From: Solibacillus sp. FSL R7-0668
Lineage (GTDB): Bacteria > Bacillota > Bacilli > Bacillales_A > Planococcaceae
Direction of reading: 5' to 3'
Length of the DNA: 64,000 nt
Assembly: GCF_038006205.1 (NCBI RefSeq)
Contig: NZ_JBBOUU010000001.1
Coordinates: forward strand, 684,001-748,000
In this document: one piece after another, positions 1-8,299 of the stretch
Position numbering within the stretch: the first letter of the stretch is position 1
Layout of the letters: each line of letters begins with the position of its first letter
The notes under the pieces: generated by a model
The model's input: the letters and a program-made list of their open reading frames with translations, nothing else
What the model was told of the DNA's origin: nothing
Databases searched by the model: none
Program-made: the position numbers and the translations under genes

Positions 1-1
1 T

Positions 2-331
2 GCGTTTAATGAATACATTGCAGCCTTTAATGAAAAAGATTTAGATCGTTATCAAAATATTATTTCAAAAAATGCAGAAGGCTTCGATTATGTAGAGGAT
101 GTTAAGGCGGTTACAGAAGTATTTAAACAATACGACGTGAACCGGACTGCAAAAGATATAACAATTGTTAAATATAGCAAAGAAAATGCACAAGTGTTTT
201 CTAATTTAACGACACATACAAAAGAGCTTGAAACAGGAGTAGAGCTATCTGGTACAGGCCGCCAAGTAACGGTATTTGTAAAAGAAGATAGCTGGAAAGT
301 TTCAAGTATTTATTATATTGGAAATGAATAA
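2..331 (+). CDS. NTF2-like (SnoaL-type) protein, C-terminal part, cut by window start
   Basis: An open frame runs from the first bases of the window to the TAA at 329-331, giving the last 109 residues of a protein whose start lies upstream. The visible part begins AFNEYIAAFNEKDLDRY, alternates helix-like and beta-strand-like stretches, and ends in strands resembling VTVFVKEDSWKVSSIYY. This is the look of the NTF2/SnoaL cone fold, often found in small secreted or cytoplasmic proteins of unknown ligand. An internal ATG-like start near 137 would split the fold and is unlikely. It is followed by its own terminator, so it is a separate unit from degV. In B. subtilis degV follows degSU, so this neighbour differs. 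Function unknown; fold assignment is inference. Confidence 0.6.
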   Translation, partial: AFNEYIAAFNEKDLDRYQNIISKNAEGFDYVEDVKAVTEVFKQYDVNRTAKDITIVKYSKENAQVFSNLTTHTKELETGVELSGTGRQVTVFVKEDSWKVSSIYYIGNE

Positions 332-348
332 GAGTAGCATGATTTTCA

Positions 349-385
349 AAACATCCTAATGGCATTTTCGCTAGGATGTTTTTTT
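349..385 (+). terminator. Rho-independent terminator after the NTF2-like gene
   Basis: AACATCCTA pairs with TAGGATGTT across a 14-base loop and runs straight into a T tract. It lies 18 bp after the stop codon. Confidence 0.85.
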
Positions 386-498
386 AATAGAATTTTTCAG
401 GTTTTACTAAGTTCTGTTCGATATGACAAATGTCATTTTTTCATTCACAATTGCATACAGATACGGTAAGATAGTGGACATAGGAGAGTGGAAAAACG

Positions 499-1341
499 AT
501 GAAAACAGCAGTTGTCACAGATAGTACAGCCTATTTAACGCTTGAAGAACGAGAGCGTCTTAATATTCATATGATTCCTTTAAGTGTCAATATTGAAGGA
601 ACAATTTTTGATGAAGAAATCGATATTACTGCCTCTGAATTTTATGATCGTGTACGTGGTGCGAAGGAATTCCCGAAAACAACACAGCCACCGATCGGCA
701 AATTCGTAGCGCTTTTTGAAAAATTAGCTAAAGACCATGATGAGGTCGTGACGATCCATCTATCCAGCGGCATTAGCGGCACATTCCAAGGTGCGATACA
801 AGCGAGTAACATGGTTGAGGGCATTCAAGTCCATGCATTTGATACCGAGGTTGCTGCCTATTTACAAGGCATGTACGTAAAAGAAGCTGCTAAAAAAGCA
901 AAGGAAGGTGCATCTGGTGCAGAAATTATGGCGCATTTAGAAGCTATCAAAGCGTCGATGGGTGTTTATATTGTCGTGGATGATTTACAGCATTTGCAGC
1001 GCGGTGGACGCTTATCCGCAGCGGCGGCATTAATCGGTGGGCTTCTTCAAGTAAAACCCGTTTTAACATTCCAAAATAAAGTCATCGTGCCATTTGAAAA
1101 AATTCGCACACGCAAAAAAGCATTACGCCGCGCAGAAGAGCAGCTTGCAGAGGCTGTTGAAAAATATGGCGACTTACAAGCAACGGTCATCCATGCTAGC
1201 TGCGAGGCAGAAGCGACAGAATGGATGAACAGCCTAGCTGAAAAATACCCAACCGTCGATTTCACATTAAGCTACTTTGGCCCGGTTATCGGCACCCACT
1301 TAGGTGAAGGCGCAATGGCCATCGGATGGTTGAAAAAATAA
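499..1341 (+). CDS. degV: DegV family fatty-acid-binding protein
   Basis: A 280-residue protein of normal DegV length, with ATG at 499 preceded by GGAGAG. The N-terminal TDSTAYL motif and the central VDDLQHLQRGGRLS motif are the family hallmarks. The latter corresponds to the lipid-contacting loop of DegV proteins. DegV/FakB proteins bind one fatty acid in a deep cleft; some partner with FakA to phosphorylate exogenous fatty acids, others have no known partner. In Bacillus the gene stands just upstream of comFA, as it nearly does here; only a NERD gene intervenes. It has its own terminator. I see no fakA in the window. Family assignment is firm; the physiological role is not known. Confidence 0.93.
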   Translation: MKTAVVTDSTAYLTLEERERLNIHMIPLSVNIEGTIFDEEIDITASEFYDRVRGAKEFPKTTQPPIGKFVALFEKLAKDHDEVVTIHLSSGISGTFQGAIQASNMVEGIQVHAFDTEVAAYLQGMYVKEAAKKAKEGASGAEIMAHLEAIKASMGVYIVVDDLQHLQRGGRLSAAAALIGGLLQVKPVLTFQNKVIVPFEKIRTRKKALRRAEEQLAEAVEKYGDLQATVIHASCEAEATEWMNSLAEKYPTVDFTLSYFGPVIGTHLGEGAMAIGWLKK

Positions 1342-1357
1342 TATGAGATTTATATGG

Positions 1358-1392
1358 ACAGCCGCTATGAACTTTTTGTAGCGGCTGTTTTT
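1358..1392 (+). terminator. Terminator after degV
   Basis: ACAGCCGCTA and TAGCGGCTGT form a perfect 10-bp stem with an 11-base loop, followed by a T run. Confidence 0.9.
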
Positions 1393-1455
1393 GGGTGCGG
1401 AGGGTGATGGAGTGTGCTGGATTTAGTGCGCTGATTTAGGAGGTTTTTGGAAAAA

Positions 1456-1571
1456 CGAACATAAAACTGTTGAAACCGAGCATAAATACAGAAAATCGAG
1501 CACAAACACATCAAAATCGATCATAAAAATAAAAAATCGAGCACAAAACCTCGAAAACCGAGCATATCTCA
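1456..1571 (+). repeat. Array 1: six 20-21 bp units with core CGAGCATAAA
   Basis: Cores start at 1456, 1477, 1497, 1518, 1538 and 1559, so spacing is 21, 20, 21, 20, 21. Core variants are CGAACATAAA, CGAGCATAAA, CGAGCACAAA and CGATCATAAA, each preceded by a short A run; the 5-7 bases after the core vary. A leader GGAGGTTTTTGG precedes the first unit and a C-rich tail (with CCCCC and CCCC runs) follows the last. It occupies the gap between degV and the NERD gene. Open frames across it on either strand are artefacts of the periodicity. Function unknown. Confidence 0.9.
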
Positions 1572-1737
1572 TGAGCCCCCATAGCCCCAGAGAAATCAAA
1601 TATAATCTGCGAAACTCCATACTCATCAAAATCAAAACTGTCGATTTCACCATGTTTTCCACGACAAAAAGAAATTTTCGCATAAAGGATTCCACGCAAA
1701 ATGCTTTTATTTTATGCTATTGGTGGAGGGGATGGAG

Positions 1738-2676
1738 ATGCAAAAATCTGAGCACTATGTATTCATGGAGGCGCTTGTTCGCAGGATTTCCGAGCAGGAT
1801 GAGGAAGCACTGAAATTTCAAGAAGAATTTTATCGTCTGCAAGCTGGACTAGCGGGAGAAAGAAAGCTAAAAGCGACGCTAGAAGACTATTATTTTAGAT
1901 CGGATTTTGAGATTTTGTATAATTTTGAATGCACCAATCCGCGTGGGTTCACTCATCAAATCGATGCGTTACTCATTACACCGCACTTTATACTTATTTT
2001 CGAGGTCAAGCAAATGTCGGGCAGCCTCTATTATAAGCCAGCTGTTCAGGAATTTTATCGTGTAACTGATCAGGGTGTGGAAGAAAGTTTCCCCAATCCA
2101 TTCGATCAGGTATATCGCCACCAGTTGTTTATTGAACAATTATTACGGCAAACCGCAGTTGCAATCCCCGTACGGCATATAGTCGTCATCGCAAATTACC
2201 GAGCAAAACTTGATAATGCTTTTGAAGCGATGCCAATCCTTCACTTAAGCAGCCTACCTAAATTTCTAGAATCCTTATATGAGCAGTATCCGGATACCAT
2301 GCTCAATACTCGTCAAATTACTGCGCTTTTTACCAGCATTCAGCAGCGCCATCCACCTCGTCGTCGAATTGAAGCAAGTCGTCTGAAGACAGGTGTGTTT
2401 TGTAAGCATTGCGAGGCGCTGGGTTCGATGTTCTTCTATCATGGAACCTGGCACTGCAAGTATTGTCAAACGAAGTCGATCGATGGAATCCTTGAAGCGT
2501 TGCAGCATTATCGCATATTAATCGGTCCGCATATTTCGAATCGAGCATTTCGCGATTTTTTGGGGATTACAAGTAGACATGCTGCTACTAGACTGCTATT
2601 AAAACTCAATTTAGAAGCGATGGGACATGGAAAAAGTCGCTATTATGTCATTCCAGAGCTTATAGTTTACGAATAA
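1738..2676 (+). CDS. NERD-domain (nuclease-related) protein with C-terminal zinc ribbon
   Basis: A 312-residue protein; I chose ATG 1738 because GGTGGAGGGG at 1722-1731 sits correctly for it (ATG 1732 is the alternative). Residues about 40-150 match the NERD domain, a restriction-endonuclease-like fold: a conserved Asp in HQIDALLITPHF near residue 76 and the E-x-K of FEVKQ near residue 90 are the expected catalytic-type residues. A CxxC...CxxC zinc ribbon (CKHC, CKYC) lies near residues 222-245, and a helix-turn-helix-like tail follows. NERD proteins are thought to process DNA, but biochemical data are few. The gene is absent from this position in B. subtilis and is bracketed by two repeat arrays in the same orientation, which suggests insertion. 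Not essential to competence as far as known. Confidence 0.8.
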   Translation: MQKSEHYVFMEALVRRISEQDEEALKFQEEFYRLQAGLAGERKLKATLEDYYFRSDFEILYNFECTNPRGFTHQIDALLITPHFILIFEVKQMSGSLYYKPAVQEFYRVTDQGVEESFPNPFDQVYRHQLFIEQLLRQTAVAIPVRHIVVIANYRAKLDNAFEAMPILHLSSLPKFLESLYEQYPDTMLNTRQITALFTSIQQRHPPRRRIEASRLKTGVFCKHCEALGSMFFYHGTWHCKYCQTKSIDGILEALQHYRILIGPHISNRAFRDFLGITSRHAATRLLLKLNLEAMGHGKSRYYVIPELIVYE

Positions 2677-2696
2677 ATAGGAGGTAAATGGTAAAA

Positions 2697-2813
2697 CGAG
2701 CATAAATCTTGAAAATCGAGCATAAAACAGAAAAAACCGAGCATAATTTTCAAAAATCGATCACAAATAACAAGAATTCGAGCATAAATCCATTAAAACC
2801 GAGCATAAACTGC
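2697..2813 (+). repeat. Array 2: six 20-21 bp units with core CGAGCATAAA
   Basis: Cores start at 2697, 2717, 2738, 2758, 2779 and 2800 (spacing 20, 21, 20, 21, 21). The leader GGAGGTAAATGG resembles that of array 1, and a C-rich tail follows the last unit. The array starts about 20 bp after the NERD stop codon and ends about 90 bp before comFA. Confidence 0.9.
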
Positions 2814-2836
2814 ACGGATCCCAGAAACCACAGAAA

Positions 2837-2867
2837 CCCCACCTACCCGAGCCTCCCGATCAACCCC
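2837..2867 (-). other. Possible G-quadruplex motif on the minus strand, upstream of comFA
   Basis: On the plus strand four C runs, CCCC (2837), CCC (2846), CCC (2855) and CCCC (2864), are separated by 5, 6 and 6 bases. The minus strand therefore fits the G3+N1-7 four-run pattern. The surrounding 70 bp are far more GC-rich than the rest of the window. Structure formation is untested. Confidence 0.5.
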
Positions 2868-2902
2868 AGCCACCGAAAACCCCAATATAAAGGAGAATTC
2901 AA

Positions 2903-4297
2903 TTGAAGCAACTCAAATCCCCTCATTTCAAAGCCTACACCGGGTGCATTCCGGAGCCTAAAATAGAGAATTTCTTCACCGGCCGTATTTGGTCACGCCA
3001 TAGTACACCGTTTCCTCAAGCGAAAATCAATACGTATGTTACGCACAACTTTCTCACCAAAAGCCCTGCCGTCACGACAACGCCCAAGTTAAGATGCAAC
3101 CGCTGTTTCAACACGACACCGCATAAGTTTGTTGCTTTTCCGTGTGCGAAATGCCAGCAAATTTGTCATTACTGCCGCCACTGCATTACGATGGGGCGCA
3201 TGTGTAGCTGTGACGACCTCATTACGTGGACGGGTCCAAGCTATTCCGTCAAACGAGCGAACCCGCAGTTTACTTGGGATGGAACGCTCACACCGCAGCA
3301 GCAAAAAGCCGCGAATGAATTAACCGAAAGCCTTCAGCAAAATCGCCATCATCTTATTCACGCCGTTTGTGGAGCTGGAAAAACAGAGATCTTATTTGCC
3401 GCCATTTACAAAGCACTCCTTCAAAATAAAAGAGTTTGTGTCGCCACGCCTCGAACAGATGTGGTACTTGAACTTTATCCTCGTTTTCAACAAGTATTTC
3501 AAAATATGACGATTCATGCGCTATACGGCGGTGCTGAGCCCGATAGCCAGTTTGCGCAGCTCGTATTAGCGACAACTCACCAATTGTATCGCTTTGAACA
3601 GGCCTTTGATGTGATGATTGTCGATGAGGCGGATGCGTTTCCATATACCTATGACGAGGCATTGCAGCGCGCAGTATTAAAGGCCAAAAAGCCCCACGCA
3701 CCAATTGCCTTTGTAACAGCAACACCCTCATCAAAGCTACTTACCCAGCAGCAAAAGGAAGGCTGGGGCTACTCGTTTATCGCACGGAGATTTCACGGAT
3801 ATTTATTACCAGTGCCGCAATATCATTCGCTATGGAGCTATAAAAAAGCATTTACGAAAAATCGAATTCCGCAAAAGCTTCTGCAATGGGTAACGAAGCG
3901 CCTCGAAAAAAATGAGCCCTTTCTTCTATTCTTTCCGACAATTGAATTAATGGAATGTGCCGCACCACTATTTCAAAAAATCGAGCCGACAATCGAAAGT
4001 GTTCATTCCGAAGACCCGATGCGTAAAGAGAAAGTACTCCAGCTGCGCAACGAACAGCGCAAGGGCCTATTAACAACGACGATTTTGGAGCGAGGCATTA
4101 CGATTAAAAATGTACAAGTTGCGGTAGTGGGCAGTGAAAGTCCGATTTTTACAGCGAGCGCACTGATCCAAATTAGTGGACGTGTCGGGCGCAATCCGCA
4201 GTATCCAGATGGTGAAATTGTCTTTTTTCATCATGGCATCACATTGGAGATGGATCGTGCGCGCAAAAAAATACAGGAGATGAACCGCCATGAATAA
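2903..4297 (+). CDS. comFA: ComFA, DEAD-box-type ATPase for DNA uptake
   Basis: A 464-residue protein from TTG 2903, chosen because AAAGGAG at 2890-2896 is ideally spaced. The N-terminal quarter carries a dense cysteine cluster (CNRCF, then CAKC, CHYCRHC and CSC), the zinc finger typical of ComFA. The helicase core follows with Walker A in VCGAGKTE near residue 154, a literal DEAD box in VDEADAF near residue 238, the SAT-like VTATPSS and a C-terminal QxxGRxGR-type motif (QISGRVGR). ComFA is a membrane-associated motor that helps pull single-stranded DNA through ComEC during transformation. It overlaps comFC by 8 bp, so the two are one transcript; comFB is missing between them. A C-rich leader and repeat array 2 lie just upstream, unlike in Bacillus. 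Confidence 0.95.
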   Translation: MKQLKSPHFKAYTGCIPEPKIENFFTGRIWSRHSTPFPQAKINTYVTHNFLTKSPAVTTTPKLRCNRCFNTTPHKFVAFPCAKCQQICHYCRHCITMGRMCSCDDLITWTGPSYSVKRANPQFTWDGTLTPQQQKAANELTESLQQNRHHLIHAVCGAGKTEILFAAIYKALLQNKRVCVATPRTDVVLELYPRFQQVFQNMTIHALYGGAEPDSQFAQLVLATTHQLYRFEQAFDVMIVDEADAFPYTYDEALQRAVLKAKKPHAPIAFVTATPSSKLLTQQQKEGWGYSFIARRFHGYLLPVPQYHSLWSYKKAFTKNRIPQKLLQWVTKRLEKNEPFLLFFPTIELMECAAPLFQKIEPTIESVHSEDPMRKEKVLQLRNEQRKGLLTTTILERGITIKNVQVAVVGSESPIFTASALIQISGRVGRNPQYPDGEIVFFHHGITLEMDRARKKIQEMNRHE

Positions 4298-4895
4298 GCC
4301 GATTACAAGCTGCTTATTGTGTGAGCGCGAATTGCAGGGACATACCAGTTGGCAAGAGCTATTAAAAAAATCACTCCCCCAAACAATTTGCCAACGCTGC
4401 GAGGATCAATTCGAAAAAGTCGAGCAGCAAAATGAACCAAATGTCACGACACTCTATCATTATAATGACGCGATGAAGGACTATATCCACCGCTACAAAT
4501 TTCTACATGATATTGTATTGGCACATGTTTTTAATGCCGCCCTTCACGCACAGCTAAAAAATGAAAAACGCCTCATTGTCCCCATTCCCATGCATGAACA
4601 AGGCTTAAAACGCCGCAGCTTTGCGCAAGTAGACGAGCTGTTAAAAGCAGCACATATCCCATTTCAGCATCATCTGACAAAACAAACTGACGAGCAGCAA
4701 TCCAAAAAGACGAGAGCACAGCGTTTACAAACGACACAGCTATTTCGCGTGAACAATCCAAATGCAATAAAGCATAAAGATATTTTATTAATAGACGATA
4801 TCTATACTACAGGCACAACCTTGCAGCATGCGAAAAACGCGTTGCTAGAGGCAGGAGCGCATACTGTAACTGGCTTTGCATTGATTCACAGTTGA
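4290..4895 (+). CDS. comFC: ComFC/GntX-type amidophosphoribosyltransferase-like competence protein
   Basis: A 201-residue protein starting at ATG 4290 inside the end of comFA. The N-terminus has a four-cysteine zinc site (CLLCERE and CQRCEDQ). The C-terminal half is a type I phosphoribosyltransferase fold with the PRPP-binding loop LLIDDIYTTGTT near residues 166-177. ComFC proteins are needed for efficient transformation and have been proposed to act with ComFA and DprA; the enzymatic activity is not settled. In this genome comFA leads directly into comFC with no comFB. Length and motifs are normal for the family. Confidence 0.93.
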   Translation: MNKPITSCLLCERELQGHTSWQELLKKSLPQTICQRCEDQFEKVEQQNEPNVTTLYHYNDAMKDYIHRYKFLHDIVLAHVFNAALHAQLKNEKRLIVPIPMHEQGLKRRSFAQVDELLKAAHIPFQHHLTKQTDEQQSKKTRAQRLQTTQLFRVNNPNAIKHKDILLIDDIYTTGTTLQHAKNALLEAGAHTVTGFALIHS

Positions 4896-5014
4896 ACTGT
4901 AGCACATTGTATTCAATTCTATTAAGTTTCAAAAGTTGTCAATAAAATTTGAGTGAAATTATGTATAATAGTAGATAATAAGGTTCGTCTTAGTTTTATG
5001 AAGGAGGGGTTGAA

Positions 5015-5425
5015 ATGGCGGAATTACGAAATTGTCCGATGTGCCAAGAATTTTTTAACTACACCGGCTTACGTGAAGTTTGTCATAACTGCGCACAAAA
5101 GGAAGAGGATATGTACCAAGTTGTCTATCGTTTTTTACGGAAGCGTGAAAATCGCGCGGCCAATGTAGATCGCATTGTAGAAGCAACAGGTGTAGACCGT
5201 GATTTACTATACAAATGGGTGCGCAAGGGTAGATTACATCCAGCGACATTCCCAAGCTTAGGGTATCCATGTGATAACTGTGGGCATTTAACGTCAAAGG
5301 GGAAGCTATGTGATAAATGCCAAAGTGATTTAAAGGCAGATTTACGCACGTTTGAAGCGGCGAAAGAGTTCCGTGATGGTGTATTGCGCAGAGATCGTGG
5401 TACGTATCACGCAGATAAACGATAA
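5015..5425 (+). CDS. yvyF: YvyF/TIGR03826-type flagellar operon protein
   Basis: A 136-residue protein from ATG 5015, preceded by GAAGGAGGGG. It has three CxxC knuckles: CPMCQEFF and CHNC at the N-terminus, then CDNCGHL with CDKC near residues 90-105. Between them lies a helix-turn-helix-like stretch (IVEATGVDRDLLYKWVRKGRL, in which DRDLLYKWVRKG looks like a recognition helix). This is the YvyF protein always found at the head of the flgM-flgN-flgK operon in Bacillales. It is suspected to be a small regulator of flagellar gene expression, but the role is weakly documented. A -10-like TATAAT sits at 4964-4969. A terminator follows, so read-through into flgM depends on that stem or on the SigD promoter of flgM. 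Confidence 0.88.
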   Translation: MAELRNCPMCQEFFNYTGLREVCHNCAQKEEDMYQVVYRFLRKRENRAANVDRIVEATGVDRDLLYKWVRKGRLHPATFPSLGYPCDNCGHLTSKGKLCDKCQSDLKADLRTFEAAKEFRDGVLRRDRGTYHADKR

Positions 5426-5435
5426 AAAAGTGCTA

Positions 5436-5474
5436 AAGCGAAGTCTAATCTATAGGACTTCGTTTTTCTTTTTA
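5436..5474 (+). terminator. Terminator after yvyF
   Basis: GCGAAGTC pairs with GACTTCGT over a 10-base loop, followed by TTTTTCTTTTT. Confidence 0.8.
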
Positions 5475-5555
5475 GTAAAATGGAGATAGGCGCTTATAAA
5501 GAAAAGCGGCTATGGAAACTTTTGTCGTATAAATTCGTAAATTTTTTAGAAGGCA

Positions 5556-5582
5556 TAAACAATTTTATGCCGCAGTCGAAAT
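5556..5582 (+). promoter_or_regulatory. Probable SigD promoter of flgM
   Basis: TAAA at 5556-5559, a 15-bp spacer, then GTCGAAAT at 5575-5582. The SigD consensus is TAAA-N15-GCCGATAT; six of eight -10 positions match. It lies 38 bp upstream of flgM, as in B. subtilis. Confidence 0.65.
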
Positions 5583-5619
5583 ATATAGTAGAAAGAGCAT
5601 TTGAGGGGAGGCCAACTAC

Positions 5620-5880
5620 ATGAAAATCAATCCAATTGGTTTACAGGCGATTAATTCATACAAAAAGCAAGCACGCACAGATAAAATGAATAATGTGCAA
5701 AAATCATTCGCCGATCATATCGAAATTTCATCAAAGGCGAAAGAAATGCAAGCAACGAACACGTATGCAGCAGAACGTGCAGAACGCCTACAAAAAATAA
5801 AAGCCGATATCGATTCAGGCGAATATAAAGTAGATGCCAAGCAAGTCGCACAGGATATGCTAAAATACTACCGTCGCTAA
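5620..5880 (+). CDS. flgM: FlgM, anti-sigma-D factor
   Basis: An 86-residue protein from ATG 5620, with GAGGGGAGG just upstream. It opens MKINPIGLQAINSYKK, the typical FlgM N-terminus. The C-terminal half (AERLQKIKADIDSGEYKVDAKQVAQDML) is the helix pair that binds SigD; the segment IKADIDSGEYKVDAKQVAQ is the diagnostic motif. FlgM holds SigD inactive until the hook-basal body is complete and the protein is removed or secreted, after which late genes such as hag are transcribed. It is the first gene after a SigD-like promoter, giving the usual negative feedback, and is followed by flgN 33 bp later. Confidence 0.95.
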   Translation: MKINPIGLQAINSYKKQARTDKMNNVQKSFADHIEISSKAKEMQATNTYAAERAERLQKIKADIDSGEYKVDAKQVAQDMLKYYRR

Positions 5881-5913
5881 AATCGAAATTTTTTTGTAAG
5901 GGAGCATCACATC

Positions 5914-6420
5914 ATGTCCATTGCCACAATCGTTGCAACGCTAGAAAAGCTTGAAAAAATGCATAAAAGCCTATTCGAGCTAGCACTTGCAAAAACCGAG
6001 CATATTAAGCAAGGTGATATGGAAAAGCTGGATCAGCTCATTAAAAATGAACAAGCGCATGTAGCAGCTATTGACAAGCTTGAGCAACAGCGTCAAGTGA
6101 TGGTAACGGATTACCTACGAGCAAAAGGAATTGCTTTCACTGATACACCCTCTGTTGCTGAAGTAATTGAAGTTGCTCAGGCAAGCGAGCCGACAGAAAC
6201 ATTAGTTGCGGTTCGAGAACGCTTAGTAGAGCTTTTAGGGAAATTAAAGTCTCAAAACGATTTAAATCAAAAAATGGTACTAAACTCCTTGCAGTTTATC
6301 AACATTACACTCGATGCGATGCGCCCACAGCCACGTAGCGAGCAGTTTAACTACTCTGGTGCAGAAGTGCGCGGTCAATCCGAAATTGCACGCCGCTCAT
6401 TTAACGAATTTAAAGCCTAA
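5914..6420 (+). CDS. flgN: FlgN, export chaperone for hook-associated proteins
   Basis: A 168-residue, largely helical protein with long amphipathic stretches (residues about 1-60 and 85-125), matching the FlgN family. It keeps FlgK and FlgL unfolded and delivers them to the flagellar export gate. It sits between flgM and flgK as in Bacillus (yvyG position). An RBS-like AAGGGAG lies upstream of ATG 5914. A terminator separates it from flgK, which has its own SigD-like promoter. Confidence 0.9.
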   Translation: MSIATIVATLEKLEKMHKSLFELALAKTEHIKQGDMEKLDQLIKNEQAHVAAIDKLEQQRQVMVTDYLRAKGIAFTDTPSVAEVIEVAQASEPTETLVAVRERLVELLGKLKSQNDLNQKMVLNSLQFINITLDAMRPQPRSEQFNYSGAEVRGQSEIARRSFNEFKA

Positions 6421-6437
6421 TCGCATGTCCTTTCCTG

Positions 6438-6468
6438 CGCATGTAGCAGGTAGTACATGCGTTTTTTT
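6438..6468 (+). terminator. Terminator after flgN
   Basis: CGCATGTA pairs with TACATGCG across an 8-base loop, followed by seven T. Confidence 0.85.
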
Positions 6469-6533
6469 ATAGGGAAAAGGATGGATTTTAAGTCAATTTA
6501 CGCACCAATAGCACATTTTCAATGAAATAAGAT

Positions 6534-6560
6534 TCAAAGCATTACATAATTTGCCGAAAT
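6534..6560 (+). promoter_or_regulatory. Probable SigD promoter of flgK
   Basis: TCAA at 6534-6537, exactly 15 bp, then GCCGAAAT at 6553-6560 (seven of eight -10 positions). The -35 variant TCAA recurs upstream of flaG in this window, supporting it as a real element. Confidence 0.65.
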
Positions 6561-6602
6561 AAAGAATAACAATGCACGAAAGATAAAAAGGAGGCTCCAT
6601 TC

Positions 6603-8240
6603 ATGCGCTCAACATTCATGGGACTTGAAGCAAGTAAACGCGGACTTTTCACACAGCAATCCGCCCTATATACAACAGGTCATAATATTTCAAACGCCAA
6701 TACATTAGGCTATACTCGCCAACGCGTCAATTTTGAAACAACTCCAGGATTCCCCGGTTCGGGACTGAACTCACCAACAACAGCAGGTCATATCGGTACA
6801 GGGGTACAAGCCCATTCTGTACAACGTATGCGTGATGAGTTCGTAGACCGCCAATTCCGTCAAGAGTCGAATAAGTTGGGGTACTGGTCTTCAACGACAA
6901 AATCCATCTCACAAATGGAGGATATTATGGCTGAGCCCTCTGAATATGGGATCAACCAGGCATTTACGGATTTTTGGAAGTCAATCCAAGATGTAAGTGC
7001 AAATCCTGAGGATGCATCGCCACGTAAAGTAATGCTAGCAAAAGCAGAAGCACTGGCAGATTCATTTAATTATAATTACAAGCAGCTGCAGACAATTCAA
7101 TCGAATATAGGGAATGAAATCTCAGTTTCTGTGGGTCAAATCAATTCTATCTTAAAACAGATTGCGGCATTAAATGCTCAGATTCAAGAGGTAGAACCAA
7201 ATGGCTATATGCCAAATGATTTGTATGATGCTCGAGATTCATTATTAGATGAATTAAACGAGTATATTCCCGTAACAACCGAACGAGTGCCGTCAGGAGG
7301 AAATGCGCTTGCAATTGCAGAAGGTAGCTTAACGATACTGTTTAATGGTAAAGAATTAGTGAATGGTAATACTTATTCGGAGCTACAAGCAATTGGTGAC
7401 GGTAATGATGTTGCAGATAAACATAAACGTATTAATGGTAATGATTTAACCGTTGCATTTACCAAACTTCAATCAACGGAGCCAATGACAGCGAAGGAAC
7501 ATGAGGAGTTAGAAAAATCAAATACACCAAAAACGTTTATCAATGATTTTGAACACGCAAATTTAGAAGCAAATAAAGGGAAATTATTGTCACTAGTAAA
7601 TGCTTATGGCTATAAAAATGCTGCAGGAGATAGAGATACATTAGGTATCTATCCTGAGATGCTTCAAAATTTGGATAAGCTTGCTACGACATTTAAGGAA
7701 GCCTTCAATAAGGTGCATCAAGCAGGATACTCACTAAATGGTACGAACATATCAACGCACGAATTCTTTGAAGGTACTGGTGCACTAGATTTAAAGGTAA
7801 ATGAAGATTTCTTAAAAGATCCATCACTCTTTGCAGCATCTTCGGGAGCAGGCGAGGAAGGGAATGGTAAGTGGGCAATTGAGCTCTCCAATTTACAATT
7901 CCTTGGTATGAATGGACAAGCAGCTCACTCAATTTTGGGGAAACCAATTGATTTTTCTAACTTAGATTTAGATGGCGCAACATTCCAAAACTTCTACAAA
8001 GGCCTTACAGGAGATTTGGCGGTAAAAGGTCAAGAGGCAGCTCGTCTAGAATTCAACTCTACAACCCTACAAATTCAAATTGATAACAACCGTGCATCTC
8101 ATAATTCGGTATCTCTAGATGAAGAGATGACAAATATGATTACCTTCCAGCAGGCATACAATGCTAATGCACGTATGATTACAGTAATTGATGAAACATT
8201 AGATAAGATTATTAACGGTATGGGCCGAGTAGGACTATAA
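6603..8240 (+). CDS. flgK: FlgK, hook-filament junction protein 1 (HAP1)
   Basis: A 545-residue protein from ATG 6603, with AAAAAGGAGG upstream. The N-terminus (FMGLEASKRGLFTQQSALYT, then GHNISNANTLGYTRQ) is the conserved flagellar rod/hook D0 domain. The C-terminus (VSLDEEMTNMITFQQAYNAN and ARMITVIDETLDKIINGMG) is the matching D0 helix. These helices form the first junction ring between hook and filament; the middle is the variable surface domain. Secreted by the flagellar type III system with FlgN. It forms an operon with flgL 54 bp downstream. Confidence 0.96.
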   Translation: MRSTFMGLEASKRGLFTQQSALYTTGHNISNANTLGYTRQRVNFETTPGFPGSGLNSPTTAGHIGTGVQAHSVQRMRDEFVDRQFRQESNKLGYWSSTTKSISQMEDIMAEPSEYGINQAFTDFWKSIQDVSANPEDASPRKVMLAKAEALADSFNYNYKQLQTIQSNIGNEISVSVGQINSILKQIAALNAQIQEVEPNGYMPNDLYDARDSLLDELNEYIPVTTERVPSGGNALAIAEGSLTILFNGKELVNGNTYSELQAIGDGNDVADKHKRINGNDLTVAFTKLQSTEPMTAKEHEELEKSNTPKTFINDFEHANLEANKGKLLSLVNAYGYKNAAGDRDTLGIYPEMLQNLDKLATTFKEAFNKVHQAGYSLNGTNISTHEFFEGTGALDLKVNEDFLKDPSLFAASSGAGEEGNGKWAIELSNLQFLGMNGQAAHSILGKPIDFSNLDLDGATFQNFYKGLTGDLAVKGQEAARLEFNSTTLQIQIDNNRASHNSVSLDEEMTNMITFQQAYNANARMITVIDETLDKIINGMGRVGL

Positions 8241-8299
8241 AATAACCAATAAAGAGACTTTTTTTACAGCGTAATTTTTCTTTTGAAAGGGGAATGGAA

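Noticed and set aside
1423-1699. Minus-strand ORFs across array 1, and similar ORFs at 2709-2906, 30240-30473, 50602-50856 and 57568-57756
   Set aside because: Their residues simply repeat the array translation (for example FMLEF or KIEHK patterns) and they lack ribosome sites.
1456-2813. Arrays considered as CRISPRs
   Set aside because: The repeated core is only about 10 bp and the period 20-21 bp, with no 30-40 bp spacers, no leader-type dyad and no cas genes.
2693-2903. ComK box upstream of comFA
   Set aside because: A- and T-rich tracts exist in array 2, but no AAAA-N5-TTTT pair at the right spacing was found.
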